Source: Anammoximicrobium sp032229885 (lineage in GTDB: Bacteria; Planctomycetota; Planctomycetia; Pirellulales; Pirellulaceae). From it: a stretch of DNA of 9,045 nt. Below, in pieces: positions 1 to 5,946 of the stretch. Where the stretch lies: assembly GCA_032229885.1 (NCBI GenBank), contig JAVYAJ010000120.1, forward strand, positions 1 through 9,045, given 5' to 3'. How positions within the stretch are numbered: the first letter of the stretch is position 1; every line of letters starts with the position of its first letter. The notes under the pieces were generated by a model, which had not been told where the DNA came from, ran no database searches, and was given only the letters and a program-made list of their open reading frames with translations. The translations under genes were made by a program, and so were the position numbers.

Positions 1-81
1 GCGAAAGGCCGCCAAATCGCTACCGCCCTACTGAAAGCACAAGATGTAACCCTTCAACAACTTAACGCTGTCGCTGCCTGA
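1..81 (+). CDS. C-terminal end of an unidentified protein (partial)
   Basis: Frame 1 is open from the first base to a TGA at 79-81 and encodes the last 26 residues of a protein, starting AKGRQIATALLKAQ and ending in LNAVAA. The segment would form an amphipathic helix and has ordinary amino-acid use, so a real gene end is plausible. It is too short to assign a family. It is followed directly by palindromic REP-like repeats, which in many bacteria lie beside RAYT-type transposase genes, but nothing in these 26 residues shows that this is one. Confidence 0.5.
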   Translation, partial: AKGRQIATALLKAQDVTLQQLNAVAA

Positions 82-132
82 AAACATTGTCAAAAAGTTC
101 ACGATGTTTCAGGTTAGTAGTACAGGAAGCGT

Positions 133-331
133 GTTGGCCGAAGGCCATCAGCAACGTGGCCTGGGGCAACGCCCCAAGAGTCAGAGATGATAGCAACCAT
201 ATTGGCCGAAGGCCAACATCAACCTGTCACCGCGGCCCGGATGAATATGGCCTTCGGCTAAAAGAGGCATGCGCGCGGCGCCAGCCCTGGGGCGTTGCCC
301 CAGGCTACGGTGATCGGAGGCCTTCGGCCAA
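133..331. repeat. REP-like palindromic repeats in inverted arrangement
   Basis: Two hairpin motifs recur. Motif A (TTGGCCGAAGGCCAA, a 6-bp stem with a GAA loop) occurs at 134-148 and 202-216, and in reverse at 248-260 and 318-331. Motif B (TGGGGCAACGCCCCA, a 6-bp stem with an AAC loop) occurs at 162-176 and in reverse within 286-304. The A-spacer-B unit of about 45 bp at 133-177 is matched by an inverted copy at 287-331 with a similar spacer, and two further A copies lie between them. This is the layout of REP doublets (BIMEs). Such elements can act as transcript-end hairpins or as targets of RAYT transposases; no function is shown here. Confidence 0.8.
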
Positions 332-374
332 ACAGATTCTTGGGTTGCGGGCGCCGACCCGCGTTAAGCATTTC

Positions 375-380
375 AAGGGA
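375..380 (+). promoter_or_regulatory. Shine-Dalgarno sequence for the gene at 387
   Basis: AAGGGA lies 6 nt before the ATG at 387. It supports that start over earlier in-frame or overlapping open frames that run through the REP repeats. Confidence 0.6.
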
Positions 381-386
381 TGAGAT

Positions 387-1115
387 ATGCGGATCGCGAT
401 CGGGAGTTCGATTTTGTTCTTTTCTAGCGCGCTGGCGAGCGCGGTCGCTGGCGAGGCTCGCGAGCAACAGGAACGACCGGCGGGCGTGTCGGAAAAGGCC
501 CTGCTCGAAGGCCCCGGACCGATCGCCCTTCGTCCGTTGGGCGGCACGGACCGCGGCAAGCGGCTCGCGGTCCGATTCTGCGCCGGGCCGCGGCGCGGCG
601 AGCGGGCGGCGCCGCGGTTGTACAGGTTTGTGGCGGCGGCGGAACCTGTAGAAAACCAGACGTCCATCGATGTCGATCGGTGGTTCGACATCGTCACGAA
701 AAACCCCGCGGATCGTATCCTGATACGGCGCGAGGGCAAGGCGATCGTTCTGATCGTGGCCAGCCCCAGCGGGATTGGCGACGCCACAATCAGCCCTAAA
801 AATGGGAAGTGGCCCGCCCCGCTGATCCTGCGGCTGCGGCTGAAGGGATTGGAATCACTGACGATCTCGCAGGGACAACTCACGCTCGCAACGTCGTTCC
901 CCAGCCATGGCGACTCGGAACCGCGAGTGTACTTAGAGGCGGCTGGGCAGCAGCACGCACTGGACGAGCACAGCCAATACTGGACGCCGGTCAGGATTGT
1001 GGGCGACCAGGCTGTCCCGTTGAAAACGGGCCATTTCGAGCTGACGCCGCCCGCAGCGTTCACTGCACAGCCTGGGCCGATGACGATCCGCTGGATTGAT
1101 TTCTACCGAGGGTGA
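387..1115 (+). CDS. Secreted planctomycete-type protein of unknown function (WIDFYR ending)
   Basis: This 242-residue protein starts at an ATG with a good Shine-Dalgarno sequence. Residues 1-22 are a likely Sec signal peptide: a short basic start, a hydrophobic core (IGSSILFFSSALA) and small residues near Ala21, so it is probably exported to the periplasm or outside. The part from about residue 75 to the end looks like a compact conserved domain, with RWFDIVTKNP near 98-107, an ISPKNGKW segment, LRLKGLESLTISQG, an SSHGD-like SFPSHGD, and the terminal WIDFYR at 236-241. From memory, similar proteins are common in Planctomycetes as secreted hypotheticals; their biochemical role is not known to me. 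No catalytic motif is visible. Residues 25-75 are low in complexity and rich in Arg, Gly and Ala. The TGA overlaps the GTG at which the downstream long open frame begins, so the two may be co-transcribed. Confidence 0.8.
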   Translation: MRIAIGSSILFFSSALASAVAGEAREQQERPAGVSEKALLEGPGPIALRPLGGTDRGKRLAVRFCAGPRRGERAAPRLYRFVAAAEPVENQTSIDVDRWFDIVTKNPADRILIRREGKAIVLIVASPSGIGDATISPKNGKWPAPLILRLRLKGLESLTISQGQLTLATSFPSHGDSEPRVYLEAAGQQHALDEHSQYWTPVRIVGDQAVPLKTGHFELTPPAAFTAQPGPMTIRWIDFYRG

Positions 1116-4100
1116 CCGGTGGCCCGATGCGCGGAGGATGCCCAGACTCATCTTCTACGGTCAGAGGTCGGATCTCCCGTCCTAGGAGGCTGTCCGAGAA
1201 TCGGGAGCGTGGTGTCGGCCGTCGACGACACGTATCTGCTGGTGATGGAATACGTCGAAGGCCTGGACTTGGCCGAGGTCTCGCGGCGGCTCGGCCCGTT
1301 GGCCATTGCGGACGCCTGCGAACTGGTCCGCCAGGCGGCGATCGGACTCCAGTACGCCCACGAACATGGGTTGGTCCACCGCGACATCAAGCCGGCGAAC
1401 CTGATGCTCCACCCCAGCAGCCAGGCAGCGGGCGATTCTGGCGCCTCGGTGAAGATTCTCGATCTGGGGTTGGCGTTGCTGAGCGAGGACCGGCGGGACG
1501 CGGCGGTCGAGGAAGAATTGACCACGGCGGGCACCCGATGGGCACGGCCGACTACATCGCTCCGGAGCAGGCCGGCGACGCCCACTCGGTCGATATCCGG
1601 GCCGACCTGTACAGTCTGGGTTGCACGCTGTACAAGCTGCTGAGCGGCCGCGTCCCGTTCAGCGGCCCGCAATACCGGACGGCTCTCGACAAGCTGATGG
1701 CCCACTGCCGCGACCCGATTCCCCCGATCCGGCAGGTGCGCGAGGGCGTGCCGGAGGACCTGGCGGCCGTTCTCCAGCGGATGCTGGCCAAAGACCCTGC
1801 TGAACGATTCGCCACGCCGGGCGAATTGGCGGCAGCGATCGCGCCGTTTGCCGCCGGCGCCGATCTGACGGCGCTGCTCGCTCGGGCCGACGAACAGTCC
1901 AAGTCGCCCCCGGTGATTCAGCAGCCCTCGTGTACGACCATCCCTCAAGCCTCCTCGGCGGTTCAAGGCACCGCCCCACTGGGCGTTGCTCGCCGCGACG
2001 AGGCGGTCGAGGCGGTAGCGCCGGTTGACGCCGAAACGATCACCTACTCGCCCAAGGCTCGTTCTGCACGCTGGCGGCGCGTTCCGCGGTGGGCGATCGC
2101 CGCCGGTTTGTTGCCCGTTCTGTTCCTTCTTGGGGTGGTGATCTGGATCAACAACACGCGCCGCATCGAGGCGCCCGACGGCAGTGACGTACGCGTGGCC
2201 CCGGACGGCACGGTAATGATCACGCTGCCCGATGGCAAAGTCCAAGTGACTCGGCCCCAACCGCAACCTGCGTCCCGAACCGATGCGCTGCCCGCAGCGA
2301 CGGTAGGGCAGCGCCCGTCGATCGTGCCGGGACAGGTCGTGTTGACGCCCGAGCCGCTGGAGATCGCGACGGGCGAACCGTTGAGCCGCACTGCCCTGGT
2401 GCTGCAGCCCGCGCCCCTCAAAGGGCTCCAATCGTGGACGATCGAGACCATCGCGCACCGCGGATCATATCCTGTGGCGGCGTTCAGCCCCGATGGGCAA
2501 ACGGTGGCCACCGTCTGCACCGATCCGACGATCCGCTTCTGGAACGTAGCCGATGGTAGATTCCTCCGCGCGATCGTGGCCCACGGTCTGTCGATTGTGG
2601 GACTAGCCTGGTGCCCGGACGGGCGACTACTGGCCACGGCCAGCGCCGACCGCACGGTGCGGATCTGGGAAGTCGCCACCGGCCGCCGCTTGGCGACCTT
2701 TGTGGGCGAGTCCGCATTTCGCAGCATCGATTGGTCGTCCGATCCCCGCTACTTGGCCGCTGGCTGCCGTGATGGCACGGTCCACTTCTGGGAGTTCACA
2801 CTCGACACTGACGACCCGGCCGCCCGAACGCCCCGCGAAGGCTGGCGACCGGTGGGCTGCGGTGTGCGAACGCGGAAAGCCGAACGTCCATCCTCGCGAG
2901 GTATTTCCGTCGTACGATGGTCGCCCGATGGGAAAACGCTAGCGACTGGGAACGGATTGACATTGAGGCTGTGGGACGGCCAAGCTGGAACCTCCATACC
3001 GTCCATCCAATTCGAGGGCCCTTCCGATATCCGCGTCCCCGAAGGCTGGGTGTCCTCACTAGCTTGGTCGCCCGATGGATCCCAAATTGTCACGAGCGGA
3101 AATCCACCGCGATTCTACTGCACGGTCACGGGGGAACTGTTATCGAAGGGGCCGGATGGAATGAACGCATGGTCTTGTGTGGCATGGTCGCCGGATGGAA
3201 GCAGGGTGACGGGCCGGTACTTCTTCCCTTCACAGGCATTTTCCTTCAAGGTCGAAACCGGCACTGTCGTTGTGAACAAACCATGTTGGTGGATGTGCAA
3301 TGCCCTGGCCTATTCGCCCGATGGTAACTTACTTGTCGTCTCGCGACACTTGGGACGTGTCGAGTTGTGCGAGGCCGATTCCGCCGAACCGCTGCACGTG
3401 CTGCCGGCGCACACCGCACACGTGGAGATGGCGGCGTGGTCACCCGATGCGGGCGCCATCTGCACATCGTCGACGCCGGGTAATGGCTCGGCAACACGCC
3501 TGGTACGCATGACGTCGGCTGAAACCATCTGGGAAACGGCCGGTTACACTGCCGGCATGTCTCTGACTTGGTCCATGGATGCAAAATGGGTGAAAGCGGG
3601 GGACCATCGCGTATACGACGGCATATCCGGCCAGCATCTATTTAAATTGACGGGGATATCGTGGCGCGCTGGGGCATCGTCGTCGCCAACCGAAGCGGTG
3701 CTTGCGACGTTCTACCAATACGATCCGACAACCAAGTTCTTTGACATGTCCTCCGGCGAAGTCTTGCGAGAGCTTCCCGGCGGACGTTCGGCCCTGACCT
3801 GGTCGCCCGACGGCAAGTCGGTGGCTGTGGCCGCAGACACCGAGATCACGCTCCGCGATGCCCACAGTTTCGACGTGGCCGCAACGATTACGGCACCGGC
3901 GAAGCACGTGATGAGCGTGCTGGCCTGGTCGCCCGATGGCTCACTCCTGGCGGCCGGCATGACCGACGGCAAGGCCTACGTGTTCGACATCGACTCGGGC
4001 AAGCTGCTGCGCACCTGGGAAGCTCACACCAGCACGATCGAGTCGCTGGCGTGGTTCGACGGGGGATCCAAACTGGCTTCCGGCACATCCGCCGAAGTGC

Positions 4101-4438
4101 GAGTCTGGGACGCCGCGGGCGACCTGCTGCGGACGATCCCCGACGATTGCGGGACGTTCTCACCCGATGGCCATTTGGTCGCCTCGCGCGGCGACAGCTC
4201 GTTGCGGCTGTGGAACCTCGAAGACGGCCGCTATCTCCGCACGCTGCTCACGCTGCGCAACCGCCAGTACGCAGCGGTCAGTCCCGAGGGACACTACGCC
4301 GGATCGCCTGACGCGCAAACAGACTTCGTCTACATCGTCCAAACCGACGAGGGCCAGCAGACGCTGACCCCCACCGAATTCGCCGAACGCTACGGCTGGA
4401 AAAACGACCCGGCCAAGGTCCAACCGGACACGCCGTAA
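1112..4438 (+). CDS. Ser/Thr kinase-WD40 repeat membrane protein, kinase part frameshifted and N-truncated
   Basis: The long open frame gives 1108 residues, but its first ~140 (Arg/Gly/Pro-rich) are not kinase-like; the true coding frame there is the one at 1119. From Met143 it reads as the back half of a Hanks-type kinase: MGTADYIAPEQ (APE at 150-152), DIRADLYSLGCTLYKLLSG, and helices to about residue 250. A single membrane segment follows at about 327-346. Residues about 445-1047 hold roughly 14 WD-like repeats of about 43 residues, many with WSPDG, probably extracytoplasmic. The C-terminal tail (YAAVSPEGHYAGSP, then EFAERYGWKNDP) is a tail I recognise from planctomycete WD40 proteins. Known relatives are receptor-like signalling kinases. 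Because the N-lobe is missing and the frame is broken, kinase activity is doubtful; the WD40 part has no stops and may still be made. The start at 1112 is only the open-frame limit. Confidence 0.75.
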   Translation: MTGGPMRGGCPDSSSTVRGRISRPRRLSENRERGVGRRRHVSAGDGIRRRPGLGRGLAAARPVGHCGRLRTGPPGGDRTPVRPRTWVGPPRHQAGEPDAPPQQPGSGRFWRLGEDSRSGVGVAERGPAGRGGRGRIDHGGHPMGTADYIAPEQAGDAHSVDIRADLYSLGCTLYKLLSGRVPFSGPQYRTALDKLMAHCRDPIPPIRQVREGVPEDLAAVLQRMLAKDPAERFATPGELAAAIAPFAAGADLTALLARADEQSKSPPVIQQPSCTTIPQASSAVQGTAPLGVARRDEAVEAVAPVDAETITYSPKARSARWRRVPRWAIAAGLLPVLFLLGVVIWINNTRRIEAPDGSDVRVAPDGTVMITLPDGKVQVTRPQPQPASRTDALPAATVGQRPSIVPGQVVLTPEPLEIATGEPLSRTALVLQPAPLKGLQSWTIETIAHRGSYPVAAFSPDGQTVATVCTDPTIRFWNVADGRFLRAIVAHGLSIVGLAWCPDGRLLATASADRTVRIWEVATGRRLATFVGESAFRSIDWSSDPRYLAAGCRDGTVHFWEFTLDTDDPAARTPREGWRPVGCGVRTRKAERPSSRGISVVRWSPDGKTLATGNGLTLRLWDGQAGTSIPSIQFEGPSDIRVPEGWVSSLAWSPDGSQIVTSGNPPRFYCTVTGELLSKGPDGMNAWSCVAWSPDGSRVTGRYFFPSQAFSFKVETGTVVVNKPCWWMCNALAYSPDGNLLVVSRHLGRVELCEADSAEPLHVLPAHTAHVEMAAWSPDAGAICTSSTPGNGSATRLVRMTSAETIWETAGYTAGMSLTWSMDAKWVKAGDHRVYDGISGQHLFKLTGISWRAGASSSPTEAVLATFYQYDPTTKFFDMSSGEVLRELPGGRSALTWSPDGKSVAVAADTEITLRDAHSFDVAATITAPAKHVMSVLAWSPDGSLLAAGMTDGKAYVFDIDSGKLLRTWEAHTSTIESLAWFDGGSKLASGTSAEVRVWDAAGDLLRTIPDDCGTFSPDGHLVASRGDSSLRLWNLEDGRYLRTLLTLRNRQYAAVSPEGHYAGSPDAQTDFVYIVQTDEGQQTLTPTEFAERYGWKNDPAKVQPDTP
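1119..1531 (+). pseudogene. Front half of the kinase catalytic domain, out of frame with the rest
   Basis: Frame 3 encodes a clear kinase segment: a hinge-like TYLLVMEYVEG, the catalytic loop VHRDIKPANLML (Asp at residue 89 counting from GTG 1119), and a DLG in place of DFG near residue 115. It then runs ELTTAG up to about 1531, where kinase homology moves to frame 2 (MGTADYIAPEQ from 1538). Adding one G to the GGG at 1529-1531 would join them as AGHPMGTADY. The Gly-rich loop, the ATP-binding Lys strand and the alpha-C Glu are all missing: upstream of the hinge there are only about 35 unrelated residues, then the TGA of the preceding gene in the same frame. GAGG at 1108-1111 lies 7 nt before GTG 1119 and could serve as a binding site, though it is also coding for the upstream protein. 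The simplest reading is a truncated, frameshifted kinase relic; a base-calling error could explain the frameshift but not the missing lobe. Confidence 0.75.
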
Positions 4439-4448
4439 CACGAGTCTG

Positions 4449-4521
4449 GAAAAGAGGACAGGTCCGATTTACCGGAACGGCCCGGATGGTTCTGCGCACA
4501 AATTGGACCTATCCCCCTTTC
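4449..4521. repeat. 22-bp imperfect inverted repeat downstream of the WD40 gene
   Basis: The arms are 4449-4470 and 4500-4521. The right arm in reverse complement matches the left at 18 of 22 positions, and all four differences are transitions. The conserved core is AGGTCC followed by (G/A)ATTT, next to a purine-rich GAAAAGAGG-like end. The loop is 29 nt. It begins 11 bp after the TAA at 4436-4438. GAAAAGGGG-(A/T)CAGG-type sequences are familiar to me as intergenic REP-like repeats in several phyla. A transcription-terminating hairpin is possible but there is no clear U tract. Confidence 0.6.
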
Positions 4522-5106
4522 GCCGTTGCGTAACCTTTTGCACAACATCGGACCAGCACTGACAAGGGAGCCGGTTTCACCAAGGAAGCGGGGGCGATGA
4601 AGTGGCGCGGGCAAATTGATCGCGTCAGGGCGAGGGGGCTGAAAGTGTACCCGTTGTTTCTAGAACGGTGCGAAACCAAAGGGGCCCGGCCAGGCTTGCC
4701 CATCCCATTTTGCCGACCGGTTCTCGCCCGTCGTCGCCGCTCGTTACTGCGCAAACCCCTTGATAGCCTTGACCTGCGTCGCGGCGCCCAACGAGCCCGG
4801 CCATGCCTTGGGCCGTCATCGGGTTGACGGGATCGTCTTCGGCGGCCTAAAATGCGTTGTCGGGTCGGTTTGACTCTACGACGACTTGTTCCGCTTTGCT
4901 TTTCCGACTCGTCCGCCGGTCTGCCCGTCGCCCGGTTCGACGGATTCGCGTCGCCTTGGGGGCGGGGCGCGTTCTGCTCGATGGATGACAGGACGTTTGG
5001 GTTTCGCCCGGCGCGTGGCGTCAACTTGAATGACGCCCTCGTCTCAAAATACAAGTCGTCGGTGTTCAACGGACGAATGCCGCGGTTGGTAAGCACGGAC
5101 GCACGG
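4522..5106. other. Intergenic region without a supported gene
   Basis: About 585 bp. Open frames exist on both strands, including one of 227 codons on the minus strand, but their products are Arg/Pro/Ser-rich, lack domains and lack good ribosome binding sites, as expected for random open frames in GC-rich DNA. No RNA gene was recognised. It may be decayed coding sequence. A weak promoter candidate lies at its right end. Confidence 0.5.
5026..5054 (+). promoter_or_regulatory. Weak promoter candidate upstream of the gene at 5191
   Basis: TTGAAT at 5026-5031 matches four positions of the sigma-70 -35 consensus. A poor -10-like AAATACAA lies about 16-17 nt further on, in a locally AT-rich patch (5046-5054). 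Start of transcription here would give a leader of roughly 130 nt containing the hairpin at 5131-5163. Planctomycete promoters often deviate from the consensus, so this is only a candidate. Confidence 0.2.
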
Positions 5107-5170
5107 TAAAGGAGGCCACTGAGCAAAGACCTGCTCGCCCCCCCTCTGGGTGCACGCGAGCAGTCGGCCA
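5107..5170 (+). promoter_or_regulatory. Possible structured leader with a start-less Shine-Dalgarno sequence
   Basis: TAAAGGAGG at 5107-5115 is a near-perfect Shine-Dalgarno sequence, but no ATG or GTG follows at a usable distance; only CTG at 5119 does, opening a frame of 19 codons that ends at TGA 5176-5178. Just behind it, CTGCTCGC (5131-5138) and GCGAGCAG (5156-5163) form a perfect 8-bp stem whose loop holds an inner CCC/GGG pair. An alternative pairing joins GGCCACTG (5114-5121) to CAGTCGGCC (5161-5169) with one bulge and cannot coexist with the base of the first stem. The real start at ATG 5191 has its own AAAGGA at 5178-5183. The arrangement could be a leader peptide or translational control element; this is inference. 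Confidence 0.35.
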
Positions 5171-5190
5171 TTGCCTGAAAGGAACGTGTC

Positions 5191-5649
5191 ATGGCGCAAC
5201 ATCCCGTACTCGAATCCTCGATCGACGCCAGCCCGATGTGGAAGGACCATCTCCAGGAATTGGCCGAGCAGATCAGCGATGCGGTATATGATGCGGCGGA
5301 CGCCGTTTCCTTGGTCGAGGAACGGTTCGCCGAATTGGCTAAACACCTGGAAACCCGCTTTTCCGCCGAGGAGCGGAGCGGGCGGTTCGAACAGGTGCTG
5401 TGCTATGCGCCGTGGCTGACCAGCCAGGCCCACGAACTTCAGCAACAGCACGCTCCGTTGATCGAGACGTTGCGACGCCTGCGACAGCGATGCGGCGACC
5501 GGGAAAGCCCCGTCGCGTGGTGGCACTGTTTGCGGCTTGATTTCAAAGACTTCATCGAGCTTCTGTCCGAGCACGAGGCGGGCGAGATCAACCTGCTGCG
5601 GGACGTGCATCCCGGGCCGGCTTGGAACGACGAGGACGACACCGTGTGA
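5191..5649 (+). CDS. Small helical protein, hemerythrin/HHE-like (putative)
   Basis: This 152-residue cytoplasmic protein starts at ATG 5191 with AAAGGA 7 nt upstream. It has no signal peptide or membrane segment and is predicted almost wholly alpha-helical, with four amphipathic stretches (about 18-55, 58-75, 78-101 and 110-137). The spacing of acidic and His residues resembles hemerythrin-like HHE cation-binding domains: His52 with Glu60/Glu61, QAHELQQQHAPL (His81, His87), and FIELLSEHEAGEINLL (His128, Glu129, Glu132). HHE proteins bind a di-iron centre and are used in oxygen, NO or stress responses. The match is to pattern only; the full set of ligands is not certain, and a metal-free four-helix bundle is the main alternative. 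It stands alone, convergent with the oxidoreductase. Confidence 0.65.
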   Translation: MAQHPVLESSIDASPMWKDHLQELAEQISDAVYDAADAVSLVEERFAELAKHLETRFSAEERSGRFEQVLCYAPWLTSQAHELQQQHAPLIETLRRLRQRCGDRESPVAWWHCLRLDFKDFIELLSEHEAGEINLLRDVHPGPAWNDEDDTV

Positions 5650-5946
5650 CTGACAACCACCGGCGATCGGCGGCACGCGATGTCGGGTGCACGTGGCAAT
5701 CTCGGGCGAGTTGCGCGCGACGGGGACGCAGGTCGTTGAACCGCCGAGGCGCAGCGAGCGCAGAGGACGCGCCGCGCGCGATTGGGGCGCTGTCCCTCCC
5801 TCGCGAACGCGTCGGGTTACAGCGGAGGGCCCGCCGCGCGCGGCTGGGCCGCGGGCTGGTCGAACGAGCGACGGGCGTCGGCGGGCCGCGTCAGGTCATC
5901 GGCCCGCGACCGGCCGGCGCAGGCGCCCATCGGTTCGTCACGGTGA
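5650..5946. other. Convergent intergenic region, very GC-rich, one hairpin
   Basis: This 297-bp gap separates the ends of two convergent genes. No coding frame with a domain or ribosome binding site is supported. GCGGGCC (5881-5887) and GGCCCGC (5901-5907) form a perfect 7-bp stem with a 13-nt loop, 40 nt beyond the oxidoreductase stop. It could end transcripts from either side, but no U tract follows on either strand, so a classical intrinsic terminator is not shown. Confidence 0.4.

Larger units (their letters stand above)
82..386. other. Intergenic region filled by REP-like repeats
   Basis: This 305-bp stretch separates the first gene end from the start at 387. Small open frames cross it on both strands, but they simply translate the palindromic repeats (for example a PWGVAPG-type peptide) and have no good ribosome binding site. 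I see no convincing sigma-70 promoter. The functional content I can support is the repeat array at 133-331 and the Shine-Dalgarno sequence at 375-380. Confidence 0.6.

Noticed and set aside
88..120. Promoter starting with TTGTCA after the first gene
   Set aside because: No -10-like hexamer occurs at a usable distance; the nearest, TTAGTA, is about 21 nt away.
133..331. CRISPR array
   Set aside because: Repeats are short hairpins in both orientations with irregular spacing and similar spacers; there are no cas genes.
87..383. 98-codon plus-strand open frame across the REP region
   Set aside because: The peptide is a translation of palindromic repeats, has no ribosome binding site, and is not protein-like.
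305..1063. 252-codon minus-strand open frame
   Set aside because: It lies antisense to the secreted-protein gene, which has a signal peptide, a Shine-Dalgarno sequence and a recognised family pattern.
1527..1538. Programmed -1 ribosomal frameshift joining the kinase halves
   Set aside because: There is no classical slippery heptamer and the kinase also lacks its N-lobe, so mutation or sequencing error is simpler. It is kept only as a finding to verify.
1148..2458. 436-codon minus-strand open frame
   Set aside because: It is antisense to clear kinase motifs (HRD, DLG, APE); its Arg-rich composition is typical of a shadow frame in GC-rich DNA.
4509..5192. 227-codon minus-strand open frame
   Set aside because: It is rich in Arg, Ser and Pro with no domain or ribosome binding site, and it covers the structured leader of the next gene.
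5881..5907. Intrinsic terminator between the convergent genes
   Set aside because: The stem is perfect, but no T tract follows on either strand, so it is recorded only as a hairpin.
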